A stretch of 64,000 nucleotides of DNA from assembly GCA_963848035.1 (NCBI GenBank), contig CAWKCD010000001.1, forward strand, positions 124,001 to 188,000, read 5' to 3'. Each line of letters starts with the position of its first letter. The stretch's first letter is position 1. Made by a program: the position numbers and the translations under genes. This DNA is from JAVVHH01 sp963848035 (GTDB lineage Bacteria > Pseudomonadota > Alphaproteobacteria > Acetobacterales > Acetobacteraceae). The notes below the pieces were generated by a model, which worked only from the letters and a program-made list of their open reading frames with translations, was not told the DNA's origin and ran no database searches. Shown in pieces: positions 18,153 through 27,366 of the stretch.

Positions 18153-20320
18153 GCCCGCTTCAGATCCTGATCGCCGAGCGGAAGATTGCGGATGCGCTTC
18201 CCCGTCGCCGCGAAGATCGCGTTCAGCACCGCCGGCGCCGCCACCGCGATCGTCGGCTCGCCGACCCCGCCCCAGAACCCGCCCGACGGCGCCAGCACCG
18301 ACTCCACCACCGGGTTCTTGTCCATCCGCATCACCGGATAGGTATCGAAATTCGCCTGCTCGACCCGCCCCTTGGCGATCGTGATTTCGGTGCTCAGCGC
18401 CGCCGACAGCCCGTACACGAACGACCCCTCGATCTGCGCCTTGACCTGATCCGGATTGACCACGTAGCCCGGATCCGTCGCCGCCACGATCTTGTGCACG
18501 GTGAGCTGCCCCTTGGCATCCACCGACACCTCCGCCACCGCCGCGGTATAACTCCCGAAACCGCAATTCTGGCTGATGCCCCGGAACACCCCCGGTGCCG
18601 TCGGCGTCCCCCACCCGGCCTTCTCGGCCACCGCGTTCAGGATCGCCAGATGCTTCGGGTTCTTCGCCAGGATCGCGCGTCGGAACTCAAGCGGGTCCTT
18701 GCCCGCCGCATGCGCCAATTCGTCCACGAAACAATCGTGATAGACGGCGTTCTGGTTGTGGTTCACCCCGCGCCAGAACCCGACCGGCACATGCGTGTTG
18801 CGCATCGCGTAATCGACCAGCAGGTTCGGCACCGCCAGATACCCCAGCTCGTCGGCCAGCAATCCCTGGAACGGCAGCGGATCGAACCCCTCCCGGTTCG
18901 GCTGCAGATACGCCAGGATGCTCTGCCCCGACAACCGCAGGTGCAGCGCGGTCAGGTTCCCCTTGTCGTCCAGCGCGCCACGCAGCTTGCACTGCGTGAT
19001 CGGCCGGTAATACCCGTGCTGCATGTCCTCTTCGCGCGACCAGATCAGCTTGACCGGCGTGCCGCGCATCTGCTTGGCGATCAGCACCGCCTGCCGCACG
19101 TAATCCTGCTGCCCGCGCCGCCCGAAGCCGCCGCCCAGCAGGAACTTGTTGACCTTCACCTTGCCCAGCGGCACCTCCGCCGCCTCGCCCGCCGCCGCCA
19201 GCGACGCATCGCCGTTCTGGCTGCCGACCCAGATCTCGACCCCCGCATCATTCACCACGGCGGTGCAGTTCTGCGGCTCGAGCGTCGCGTGGTTCTGGAA
19301 CCCGTTGCTATACGTCGCCTCGATCACCTTGGCCGCGCCGCTGAACGCCGCCGCCGCGTCGCCCTGCTTGAACCCGACCGTCGCGTCCTTGGCGTCCAGC
19401 CCTTCCTTCAGCCGCGCCGCGATATCGGCGCTGCTCACGCCCGCATTCGGCCCCTCGTCCCACTGGATCGGCAGCTTCGCCAACGCCGTCTTCGCCTGCC
19501 ACCACGTATCCGCAACGACAGCGACCGCGTTGTCGCCGACCGCCACCACCTGCCGCACACCCGGCTCGCCCGCGATCGCCTTCGCGTCGAAGCTCGCGAC
19601 CTTGCCGCCGAACACCGGGCACTGTGCGATCGCCGCCAGCTTCATGCCGGGCACCACGACATCGATCGCATACTGCGCCGACCCGTCCAGCTTCTCCCGC
19701 GTATCCAGCCGCGGCAGCCCCTTGCCGATCAGCGTCCACTCCGAAGGCTGCTTCAGCACCACCTTCGCCGGCACCGCCAACCCGGCCGCGTCCTTCGCCA
19801 GCTCGCCATACTTCGCGGACCGGCTGCTCCCCGCATGACTGACCACGCTGTTCGCCGCCCGGCACTCCGAAGCGGCAACGCCCCACTTCTTCGCCGCCGC
19901 CTCGATCAGCATCGCCTTCGCCGCCGCCCCGCCCTCGCGCACATACTGCACCGACGCGCGGATGCCCCGGCTCCCGCCGGTCGACATGTCCCCCCAAGCC
20001 CGATGCTCGGCGAAATTCAGCTCCGGCGGCACATACTCCGCCTGCACCGTCGCCCAATCCGCATCCAGCTCGTCGGCCACCAGCTGCGCCAGCCCGGTCA
20101 GCGTGCCCTGCCCCATCTCCGACCGCGCGATCCGCACCGTCGTCGTATTGTCTTCGGCAATGACCACCCAGATCCCGACCGCATGCCCCGACCCGGCCGC
20201 GCCAAACCCCGGCTTGACCAAACTCGCCGCCGCGAACGCCGCCTCCGGCACGCCCCACCCCAGCACGAACGCGCCCGACGCAACGCTCGCGAGGAATCCC
20301 CGCCGATTCAGATGTCCCAC
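18149..20320 (-). CDS. Molybdopterin large subunit, isoquinoline 1-oxidoreductase/aldehyde-dehydrogenase type
   Basis: A 723-residue protein starting at GTG 20320 with a Tat signal (HLNRRGFLASVASGAFVLG), so it is exported after cofactor insertion. It has the split xanthine-oxidase-family layout of IorB, with SEMGQGTLTGLAQL and FLLGGGFGRRGQQDYVRQA. The C-terminal GGFWGGVGEPTIAVAAPAV carries the conserved catalytic-loop Glu. It hydroxylates an N-heterocycle or oxidises an aldehyde; the substrate is unknown. It sits between its 2Fe-2S subunit and fccA with overlapping codons, so it is made together with sulfur-oxidation proteins. This is unusual, and a role in organosulfur or aldehyde oxidation is only a guess. 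Confidence 0.85.
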   Translation of the reverse strand: MGHLNRRGFLASVASGAFVLGWGVPEAAFAAASLVKPGFGAAGSGHAVGIWVVIAEDNTTTVRIARSEMGQGTLTGLAQLVADELDADWATVQAEYVPPELNFAEHRAWGDMSTGGSRGIRASVQYVREGGAAAKAMLIEAAAKKWGVAASECRAANSVVSHAGSSRSAKYGELAKDAAGLAVPAKVVLKQPSEWTLIGKGLPRLDTREKLDGSAQYAIDVVVPGMKLAAIAQCPVFGGKVASFDAKAIAGEPGVRQVVAVGDNAVAVVADTWWQAKTALAKLPIQWDEGPNAGVSSADIAARLKEGLDAKDATVGFKQGDAAAAFSGAAKVIEATYSNGFQNHATLEPQNCTAVVNDAGVEIWVGSQNGDASLAAAGEAAEVPLGKVKVNKFLLGGGFGRRGQQDYVRQAVLIAKQMRGTPVKLIWSREEDMQHGYYRPITQCKLRGALDDKGNLTALHLRLSGQSILAYLQPNREGFDPLPFQGLLADELGYLAVPNLLVDYAMRNTHVPVGFWRGVNHNQNAVYHDCFVDELAHAAGKDPLEFRRAILAKNPKHLAILNAVAEKAGWGTPTAPGVFRGISQNCGFGSYTAAVAEVSVDAKGQLTVHKIVAATDPGYVVNPDQVKAQIEGSFVYGLSAALSTEITIAKGRVEQANFDTYPVMRMDKNPVVESVLAPSGGFWGGVGEPTIAVAAPAVLNAIFAATGKRIRNLPLGDQDLKRA

Positions 20321-20322
20321 GA

Positions 20323-20772
20323 TCAGGCCTTCCCGCCAGCCGCGGTATGGATTGCCGCCCGGATCCGCCCATACGTCCCGCAACGGCAAATATTGGTCAT
20401 CGCGTCATCGATGTCGCCATCGCTCGGCGCCGGGTTCTGCGCCAGCAGCGCCGCCGCCGCCATGATCTGGCCCGACTGGCAATACCCGCACTGCGGCACC
20501 TGATGCGCCAGCCACGCCTTCTGGATCGGATGCGTCGCGTCCGGCGACAGCCCCTCGATTGTCGTGATCTTGCCCGCCACCGACCCCACCGGCATCTGGC
20601 ACGACCGCATCACAACCCCATCCAGATGCACGCTGCACGCCCCGCATTGCGCCACGCCGCATCCGTATTTGGTGCCGGTCATGCCCAGGTTCTCGCGCAG
20701 CACCCAAAGCAGCGGCGTTGCCGGGTCGACGTCGATCTCGTGGACTTTGCCGTTGATCTCGAGCTTCACCAT
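20323..20772 (-). CDS. 2Fe-2S subunit of the IorA type
   Basis: A 149-residue protein. ATG at 20772 has GGGGGA shortly before it. It has the plant-ferredoxin cluster C38-x4-C43-x2-C46-x11-C58 and the second cluster CGYC ... CRCGTYGRI, the xanthine-oxidase-family small-subunit pattern. It carries electrons from the molybdopterin subunit encoded 2 bases downstream. No signal peptide is seen; export would be by hitch-hiking on the Tat signal of the partner. It is the first gene of the eight-gene minus-strand operon. Confidence 0.88.
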   Translation of the reverse strand: MVKLEINGKVHEIDVDPATPLLWVLRENLGMTGTKYGCGVAQCGACSVHLDGVVMRSCQMPVGSVAGKITTIEGLSPDATHPIQKAWLAHQVPQCGYCQSGQIMAAAALLAQNPAPSDGDIDDAMTNICRCGTYGRIRAAIHTAAGGKA

Positions 20773-20890
20773 GACATTCCCCCGCACCTTATGATGATAG
20801 CATCTCGGGATTGCTTGATGCCGGCAAGGGGTGCCGCCGCATCACAGCGGCGTGAGACTCTTGCCTCGCGGTGTTTGTCCCCGTAGCGTC

Positions 20891-20910
20891 ATTGTTAGTG
20901 CGCTAACAAT
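20891..20910 (+). promoter_or_regulatory. MarR-type palindromic operator candidate
   Basis: Arms ATTGTTAG and CTAACAAT are perfect inverted repeats around the spacer TGCG. The palindrome ends at the base before the GGAG ribosome site and 9 bases before the TTG start of the first nicotinate gene. A bound repressor would block transcription or start selection of the whole plus-strand operon, which encodes its own MarR protein. It also lies about 120 bases upstream of the divergent sox-linked operon and could influence both. A weak promoter (TTGCCT at 20861, 17-base spacer, TAGCGT) lies just upstream. Confidence 0.6.
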
Positions 20911-20919
20911 GGAGCCCCG

Positions 20920-21766
20920 TTGAAACCGGCAGCGTTCCTTTACCATCGCCCGACCGCCATCGACGACGCCGTCGGATTGCTGGCCCGCTACGCCCCCGAA
21001 GGTGGCCGCATCCTCGCCGGCGGCCAAAGCCTCGTTCCGCTGATGGCGCTACGCCTCGCCCAACCGCCGCACCTTATCGACATCAACCGTATTCCCTTCG
21101 GAACCCTCCGCGTCGAGAACGGCGCCCTGGTCATCCCCGCCACCGCCCGACATCACGAGATCACCGCCCCGCCCCCGCTCGGCCCCGCCCTGCGCCTGAT
21201 CGTCGGTCATATCGCCCACGGGCCGATCCGAGCCCGCGGCACCTTCTGCGGCAGCCTCGCCCACGCCGACCCGGCCGCCGAATGGCCCCTCGTCTTCATC
21301 ACGCTCGGCGGCCAAGCCACGCTCCGCAGCCCCACCGGCGACCGCATCGTCCCCGCCGAAGACTTCACCCAAGACATCATGACCACCGCCCTGCGCCCCG
21401 ACGAACTACTCACGGAGATCCGCCTCCCCCTGCCCGCCCCCACGACCCGCCTCGGCTTCCACGAAGTCAGCCGCCGCGCCGGCGACTACGCCATGGCCAT
21501 GTCCCTCGTGACCCTCGACGTCGCCGACGGCCTGATCACCCATGCCCGCATCGGCATCGGCGCCGCCGAACGCCGCCCTCGCCGCATCCAGGCCGCCGAA
21601 GCCCTCCTCACCAACGCCCAGCCTACCGAAGCCGACCTTCCGCGCCGCCGCCCAAGAAGCCGCCGACGCCATCGACCCCATGGAAGACCACCAGGTCGGC
21701 GCCGCCTTCCGCCGCGACCTCGTCCGCACCGTCGTCCACCGCGCCCTGCGCAGCGCCGCCGCATGA
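20920..21766 (+). pseudogene. FAD subunit of a nicotinate-dehydrogenase-type Mo hydroxylase (one frameshift)
   Basis: TTG at 20920 follows GGAG at 20911. The product (about 281 residues after repair) is a CoxM-type FAD subunit with AGGQSLVPLMALRLAQP and ARGTFCGSLAHADPAAEWP, its two flavin motifs. One extra G near 21634 breaks the frame. Removing it gives EATFRAAAQEAADAI and the normal end RALRSAAA, overlapping the next start (ATGA). Length 847 = 3n+1 fits one insertion. It passes electrons from the 2Fe-2S subunit to an acceptor. The operon context (enamidase, 6-hydroxynicotinate reductase) makes nicotinate 6-hydroxylation the likely reaction. Confidence 0.78.
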
Positions 21767-24051
21767 AGCCCGCCGAAACCACCTGGGTCGGCCGCGCCCT
21801 CCACCGCAAAGAGGACCGCCCCCTCGTCGCCGGCGACGGCCACTTCACCGCCGACCTCCAAGCCCCGCTGCACGCCCGTTTCATCCGCAGCCCGGTCGCC
21901 GCCGGCCAAATCCGCAGCATCACCGCCCCGAAAGGCGTCTACACCGCCGCGGACCTGGACTCCGTCGCCCCGATCCGCCCCCTCATCGAAAAATTCGGCT
22001 ACATGCCGATCGCCCAGCCGGTCCTCGCCCGCGACGTCGTCCGTTACTGCGGCGAACCCATCGCAATCGCCCTCGCCGCCTCCGACGCCGCCGCCGAAGA
22101 CCTCGCCGACCAGGTCCTGATCGACATCGATTCGACCCCCTCCGTCACCGAAGCCGCCGCCGCCCTGTCCGCCCCCGCCATCCACCCCAACGCCCCCGCC
22201 AACCTCGTCATCGACACGACTTTCCAAACCCCCGGCTTCACCGCCGGCCCCCACCGCATCCGCTCCGCCATCCGCTCCCGCCGCCAGAACGCCAGCCCGA
22301 TCGAACCCCGCGCCGCCCACGCCGCCTTCGACCGCGCCAGCGGCCGGGTCACGCTCACCTGCACCACCCAAACCCCGCACATGATGCGCACCATCATCGC
22401 CGACCTTATCGGCATGCCGGAATCCGACCTCCGCGTGATCGCGCCGGACATCGGCGGCGGCTTCGGCCAGAAGATGTCGCTGGCCCCCGAATTCGTGGTC
22501 CTGGTCTGGCTCGCCCGCCACCTTCGGACGACCATCGCCTGGGCCGAGGACCGCCGCGAGAACCTCATGGCCAGCTTCCACAGCCGCGACATGTCCATCG
22601 CGCTCGACGCCGGCTTCGCCCCCGACGGCCGCCTGCTCTCGCTCGAGGCCGACGTGATCGCCAATGTCGGCGCCTACGCCCCCTATCCCAACACCGCCGC
22701 CGTCGAACCCCTGATGTCGCTGGCCGAACTCCCCGGCCCCTACGCGCTGCCCGCCTACGCCTGCCGCGCCCGAGGTGTCGTCACCAACACCTGCTGCAGC
22801 GCCCCCTACCGAGGCGTCGCCCGCCCCGCCATCACGCTCGCCATGGAGCGCCTGATGGACAAAGCCGCCGCCGCCCTCGGCCTCGCGCCCGAAACCATCC
22901 GCGAGCGCAACCTGGTCGCCGCCTTCCCCCACACCAGCCCCACCGGCCTCGTCTACGACGCCGCCAGCTACCGCCAGACCCTCGCCATGGCGCTCGCCGC
23001 CGCCGATCCCGAAGCCTTCCGCACCCGCCAAGCCGCGCTGCGCCGCGAGAACCGCTACATCGGCCTCGGGATCGCCGCCTTCTGCGAACGCACCGGCTAC
23101 GGCTCCCCCGCCTTCGCCGCCCGCGGCATGGCCGTCACCCCCGGCTGGGAAACCGTCGAGCTCGCGCTGGACCCCTCCGGCGCCGTCGAAGCCCGCATCG
23201 GCGTCTCCCCCCACGGCCAGGGCCTGGCGACCACCCTCGCCCAGATCATCGCCGACGCCATCGGCACCACCCCCGACCGCGTCCGCATCATCAGCGGCGA
23301 CACCGACCACACCCCCTACGGCTTCGGCACCTTCGCCAGCCGCTCCCTCGTCATCTCCGGCGGCGCCCTCGCCCTCGCCGGCCAGGCCCTCCACCACAAA
23401 CTCCGCCAAATCGCCGCCACGATGCTCGAAGCCGCCCCCGCCGACATCGAGATCGCCAACGGCATCGCCCGCGTCGCCGGCACCGACCGCACCCTCCCCC
23501 TCGCCGCCCTGGCCCGCGCCGCCTACCACCAGGCCCACCGCTTCCCCGCCCTCACCCCCGGCCTGCGCGAGACCGCCACCTACGACCCCTCCGGCACCTT
23601 CTCCAACGCCTGCCACATCGCCCAAGTAGAGGTCGACATCGAAACCTGCGCCGTCACCATCGACCGCTACATCGTCGCCGAAGACGCCGGCCGCCTCATC
23701 AATCCCATGATCGCCGAAGGCCAGATCCGCGGCGGCGTCGCCCAGGGCATCGCCAACGCCCTCTACGAGGAAATCATCTACGCCGACACCGGCGACATCC
23801 TCACCACCACCCTGGCCGACTACCTCCTCCCCACCTCCCGCGAAATCCCCCGCATCGAAATCCACCACCTCGAGACCATCAGCCCCGAAACCATCACCGG
23901 CGCCAAAGGCCTCGGCGAAGGCGGCACCATCGGCGCCCCCGCCGCTATCCTCAACGCGATCAACGACGCCCTCGCTCCGCTCGGCGCCAGCCTCGACGAG
24001 ATCCCCGCCACCCCCGCCCGCATCCACGCCGCCCTGGCCGCCGCACGATGA
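21763..24051 (+). CDS. Molybdopterin subunit of nicotinate dehydrogenase/hydroxylase
   Basis: An intact 762-residue xanthine-oxidase-family large subunit. It begins VGRALHRKEDRPLVAGDGHF, carries the molybdopterin motif IGGGFGQKMSLAPEF, and contains the segments AYAPYPNTAA and CSAPYRGVARPAI. The expected catalytic Glu is in GLGEGGTIGAPAA near the C-terminus. It is one chain, unlike the split large and medium subunits of Eubacterium barkeri nicotinate dehydrogenase. It overlaps its FAD and 2Fe-2S partners by 4 bases each. No Tat signal is present, so it acts in the cytoplasm, in contrast to the exported Mo enzyme of the divergent operon. Confidence 0.85.
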   Translation: MKPAETTWVGRALHRKEDRPLVAGDGHFTADLQAPLHARFIRSPVAAGQIRSITAPKGVYTAADLDSVAPIRPLIEKFGYMPIAQPVLARDVVRYCGEPIAIALAASDAAAEDLADQVLIDIDSTPSVTEAAAALSAPAIHPNAPANLVIDTTFQTPGFTAGPHRIRSAIRSRRQNASPIEPRAAHAAFDRASGRVTLTCTTQTPHMMRTIIADLIGMPESDLRVIAPDIGGGFGQKMSLAPEFVVLVWLARHLRTTIAWAEDRRENLMASFHSRDMSIALDAGFAPDGRLLSLEADVIANVGAYAPYPNTAAVEPLMSLAELPGPYALPAYACRARGVVTNTCCSAPYRGVARPAITLAMERLMDKAAAALGLAPETIRERNLVAAFPHTSPTGLVYDAASYRQTLAMALAAADPEAFRTRQAALRRENRYIGLGIAAFCERTGYGSPAFAARGMAVTPGWETVELALDPSGAVEARIGVSPHGQGLATTLAQIIADAIGTTPDRVRIISGDTDHTPYGFGTFASRSLVISGGALALAGQALHHKLRQIAATMLEAAPADIEIANGIARVAGTDRTLPLAALARAAYHQAHRFPALTPGLRETATYDPSGTFSNACHIAQVEVDIETCAVTIDRYIVAEDAGRLINPMIAEGQIRGGVAQGIANALYEEIIYADTGDILTTTLADYLLPTSREIPRIEIHHLETISPETITGAKGLGEGGTIGAPAAILNAINDALAPLGASLDEIPATPARIHAALAAAR

Positions 24052-24495
24052 CCCCCCTCCGCCTCACCGTGAACGGCGCCGCCTACGACATCCAAGTCGA
24101 ACCCCGCCGCACCCTCGCCGAAGCCCTCCGCGAAGATTGCCGCCTCACCGGCACCCATGTCGGCTGCGAACACGGCGCCTGCGGCGCCTGCACCATCATC
24201 GTCGACGGCCAAGCCAATCCGCGCCTGCCTGATGTTCGCCGTCCAAGCCGAAGGCGCCGAGATCCGCACCGTCGAAGGCCTCGGCGGGGACACCCCACTC
24301 CAACGCGCCTTCATCGCCCATCACGCCCTGCAATGCGGCTTCTGCACCCCCGGCTTCCTCATGCTCGCCACCGCAGCGCTCGAGCAGAACCTCTCCGAGG
24401 AAGCCTTGCTCGAAATACTATCCGCCAACCTCTGCCGCTGCACCGGCTACGCCGGGATCATCGACGCCGTGCTATCCGTCAAAAGGGAGACCTAA
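24048..24495 (+). pseudogene. 2Fe-2S subunit of nicotinate dehydrogenase (one frameshift)
   Basis: A two-cluster 2Fe-2S protein: CEHGACGACTIIVDG for the first cluster and CGFCTPGF ... LCRCTGYAGI for the second. The frame shifts near 24215, where dropping one A gives GQAIRACLMFAVQ. After repair it is about 148 residues, normal for CoxS-type subunits, and 448 = 3n+1 agrees. It overlaps the Mo subunit stop and sits 4 bases before the enamidase start. It links the Mo centre to FAD in the hydroxylase. Confidence 0.8.
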
Positions 24496-24499
24496 CCGC

Positions 24500-25690
24500 A
24501 TGGCCCTAGCAGCCGGACCCGAAAAACAACGCGGCAAACTCGTCATCCGCAACATCGGCCTCATGCTCTCCGGCAAGCTCGAAGCGCCCCTCCTCGACGC
24601 CGACACCATCGTCGCCGAAGACGGCAGCATCACCGCGATCGGCCCCGAAAACGACATCGACACCGACAATCCCACCGTCACCATCGACGCCAAAGGCTGC
24701 GCCCTCTCGCCGGGCCTGATCGACAGCCACGTCCACCCCGTCATCGGCGACTGGACCCCGCGCCAGAACCAATTCGGCTGGATCGAGAGCTGCCTCAACG
24801 GCGGCGTCACCACCATGATCTCCGCCGGCGAGGTCCACACCCCCGGCCGCCCCCGCGACATCATCGGCCTCAAGGCCATGGCCATCACCGCCCAGCGCGC
24901 CTACGACAACTTCCGCCCCGGCGGCGTCAAACTCCTCGCCGGCGCCCCCGTCATCGAACAAGGCATGGTCGAATCCGACTTCGCCGAACTCGCCGCGTCC
25001 GGCGTCAAACTCCTCGGCGAAGTCGGCCTCGGCTCCGTCAAAGCCGGCCAGGAAGCCGCCACCATGGTCGCCTGGGCCCGCAAATACGGCATCCAGAGCA
25101 CCATCCACACCGGCGGCCCCAGCGTTCCCGGCTCCGGCTACATCGACGCCGACACCGTCCTCGAAGCCGACGCCGACATCATCGGCCACATCAACGGCGG
25201 CCACACCGCGCTCCCGCTGCGCCAGATCCGCTGCCTCTGCGAAGGCTGCGGCCGCGGCATCGAGATCGTCCATAACGGCAACGAACTCGCCGGCCTCTCC
25301 GCCCTCCGCTTCGCCAAAGAACTGAACCAGCTCGACCGCGTCATCCTCGGCACCGACAGCCCGGCCGGCTCCGGCGTCCAGCCCCTCGGCATCCTCCGCA
25401 TGATCGCCCTGCTCTCCTCCCTCGGCGACACCCCCGCCGAACAGATCATCGCCTGCGCCACGGGGAATACCGCCCGCATGCGCAAGCTCGATTGCGGCCT
25501 TCTCGAACCCGGCAAGTCCGCCGACTTCGTCCTCATGGACCGCGCCCAACACTCCGCCGGGTCCGACCTCCTCCACAGCATCCGCCAAGGCGACCTCCCC
25601 GGCATCGGCATGGTCGTCATCGACGGCATCGTCCGTTGCGCCCGCAGCCGCAACACGCCGCCCGCCGAACGCGTGCCCGTCCTCCTGTGA
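24500..25690 (+). CDS. ena: Enamidase (EC 3.5.2.18-type amidohydrolase)
   Basis: A 396-residue amidohydrolase with metal-binding DSHVHP (H77, H79), GEVGLGSVK around the bridging-residue position, HTGG and HINGGH, and the late Asp in LGTDSPAGSG. Runs such as GGVTTMISAG, GRPRDIIGLKA, HTGGPSVPGS and SRNTPPA match Eubacterium barkeri enamidase closely by eye. It opens 1,4,5,6-tetrahydro-6-oxonicotinate to 2-formylglutarate and ammonia. AAAAGGGAGA lies about 10 bases before the ATG. With 6-hydroxynicotinate reductase in the same operon, this is strong evidence for reductive nicotinate breakdown. Confidence 0.9.
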   Translation: MALAAGPEKQRGKLVIRNIGLMLSGKLEAPLLDADTIVAEDGSITAIGPENDIDTDNPTVTIDAKGCALSPGLIDSHVHPVIGDWTPRQNQFGWIESCLNGGVTTMISAGEVHTPGRPRDIIGLKAMAITAQRAYDNFRPGGVKLLAGAPVIEQGMVESDFAELAASGVKLLGEVGLGSVKAGQEAATMVAWARKYGIQSTIHTGGPSVPGSGYIDADTVLEADADIIGHINGGHTALPLRQIRCLCEGCGRGIEIVHNGNELAGLSALRFAKELNQLDRVILGTDSPAGSGVQPLGILRMIALLSSLGDTPAEQIIACATGNTARMRKLDCGLLEPGKSADFVLMDRAQHSAGSDLLHSIRQGDLPGIGMVVIDGIVRCARSRNTPPAERVPVLL

Positions 25691-26097
25691 CCTACATCCT
25701 CGAAGAAAACGTCGGCTTCATCCTGCGCCAGGTCACACAGCGCCACCTCTCGCTGTTCAGCGCCACCATGGTCCACGACCTGACCCCCACCCAATTCTCC
25801 GCCCTCTTAAAACTTCACGAACAGGGCACATCCTCGCAAAACCACCTCGGCCGCCTCACCGCCATGGACAACCCCACCATCAAAGGCGTCGTCGACCGCC
25901 TCATCCGCCGCGGCCTCGTCGCCGCCCGCCCCGACCATGCTGACGCCCGCCTCCACCTCCTCTCCCTCACCACCGAAGGCGAGCGCGTGCTAAACGAAGC
26001 CATCCCCTGCGCCGAGCGCGTCACCGAAGCCACGCTCGCCCCCCTGGCCCCGGTCGAGCGCACCACCCTGCTCGGCCTGTTGAAATCGTTGCGATAG
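25687..26097 (+). CDS. MarR-family regulator of the nicotinate operon
   Basis: A 136-residue winged-helix protein from a GTG that overlaps the enamidase stop (GTGA). The recognition region is LTAMDNPTIKGVVDRLIRRGLV, followed by the wing (DHADARLHLLSLT). Size and layout match MarR repressors that release DNA on binding an aromatic acid. The likely site is the palindrome before the first gene of the operon, giving autoregulation and induction by nicotinate or 6-hydroxynicotinate. That ligand choice is inference from context and from NicR/BpsR precedents. Confidence 0.85.
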   Translation: MTYILEENVGFILRQVTQRHLSLFSATMVHDLTPTQFSALLKLHEQGTSSQNHLGRLTAMDNPTIKGVVDRLIRRGLVAARPDHADARLHLLSLTTEGERVLNEAIPCAERVTEATLAPLAPVERTTLLGLLKSLR

Positions 26098-26108
26098 GAG
26101 CGCCACCC

Positions 26109-27311
26109 ATGCTGACCCGCCGAACCGCCCTGACCGGCACCGCCGCGTTGCTCGCCGCCCCCGCGATCGTACGCGCCGCCGGCGAAACGCCCATCCGCAT
26201 CGGCGAGATCAATTCTTATAGTGCCGTCCCCGCCTTCACCCTTCCGTACCGTCAAGGCTGGCAAATGGCGCAAGACGAGATCAACGCCGCCGGCGGCGTG
26301 CTCGGCCGCAAATTGGAAATAATCTCCCGCGACGATGCCGGTAAACCCGCCGATGCGATCCGCTTCGCCGGCGAACTGATCAACGCCGAGAAAGTCGACC
26401 TCCTCGCCGGCGGCTTTCTCTCCAATATCGGCCTCGCGCTGTCGGAATTCGCCGCCCACGCCGACAAGCTCTACGTCGCCGGCGAACCCCTCGCCGACGC
26501 CCTCGTCTGGCAGAACGGCAACCCCACCTGCTTCCGCCTCCGCCCCTCGACCTACATGCAGGTCGCGATGCTGATCCCCGACGCCGTCGCGCTGAAAGCG
26601 AAACGTTGGGCCACCGTCGCCCCCAACTACGAATACGGCCAATCCGCCGTGAAATGGTTCAAACAGCTCCTCGCTGAGAAACAGCCCGGCGTGGAATTCG
26701 TCGCCGAACAATGGCCCGCCCTCGGCAAGATCGACGCCGGCGCAACGATCGGCGCCCTCCAGCAAGCCAAGCCCGACGCCCTCTTCAACGTCACCTTCGG
26801 CCCCGACGTCACCAACCTCGTCCGCCAAGGCAACACCAGAGGCCTCTTCCCCACCATCCCAGTCGTTTCGCTCTTGACCGGCGAACCCGAATACCTCGCC
26901 CCCCTCGGCGCCGACACTCCCGAAGCCTGGATCGTCACCGGCTACCCCGTCGAGCAAGACACCCGCCCCGCCAACGCCGCCTTCGTCCAGGCCTACCAAA
27001 AACGCTTCAACGAACTCCCGAGGATGGGCTCCGTCGTCGGCTACGCCCTCATAAAATCCATCGCCGCCGGGATCGTAAAATCGGGCGGCATGACAACCCC
27101 CGAACTCGTCAAAGGCTTCCCCGGCGCATCATTCGACACCCCCATCGGCCCGGCCGCCTACCGCCCCGTCGACCACCAAGCCACCATGGGCGCCTATGTC
27201 GGCAAGCTCGCCCTCAAAGACGACAAAGGCGTCATGGTCGACTGGCACTACATCGACGGCGCCACCGTCCTCCCCGACGACGCCGCCACCGAAAAGCTAA
27301 AAGCCAAATAG
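26109..27311 (+). CDS. ABC transporter substrate-binding protein, branched-chain amino acid type
   Basis: A 400-residue periplasmic protein with a Tat/Sec-like signal (MLTRRTALTGTAALLAAPAIVRA) and a type I binding fold (IRIGEINSYSAV, EIISRDDAGKPADAIRFAGEL). It belongs to the Leu/Ile/Val-binding family, which also binds aromatic and urea-like compounds. In this operon its ligand is probably nicotinate or a related pyridine carboxylate. A structured repeat lies between it and the permease gene, which could lower permease expression relative to the abundant binding protein. Confidence 0.87.
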   Translation: MLTRRTALTGTAALLAAPAIVRAAGETPIRIGEINSYSAVPAFTLPYRQGWQMAQDEINAAGGVLGRKLEIISRDDAGKPADAIRFAGELINAEKVDLLAGGFLSNIGLALSEFAAHADKLYVAGEPLADALVWQNGNPTCFRLRPSTYMQVAMLIPDAVALKAKRWATVAPNYEYGQSAVKWFKQLLAEKQPGVEFVAEQWPALGKIDAGATIGALQQAKPDALFNVTFGPDVTNLVRQGNTRGLFPTIPVVSLLTGEPEYLAPLGADTPEAWIVTGYPVEQDTRPANAAFVQAYQKRFNELPRMGSVVGYALIKSIAAGIVKSGGMTTPELVKGFPGASFDTPIGPAAYRPVDHQATMGAYVGKLALKDDKGVMVDWHYIDGATVLPDDAATEKLKAK

Positions 27312-27366
27312 TGCCTTTTCCGACCCATTCCGCCATTCGAAGGCCCAACGAACGGAGCCGGCCGAG

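Noticed and set aside
18149..20772. Mo pair as CO dehydrogenase
   Set aside because: No FAD subunit and no CoxL active-site loop. The Tat signal and layout fit the isoquinoline/aldehyde group.
21406..24027. Very long open frame antisense to the Mo subunit
   Set aside because: Gly/Asp/Ala-rich shadow typical of C-ending codons in 70% GC DNA. No domain is recognisable and the sense gene is certain.
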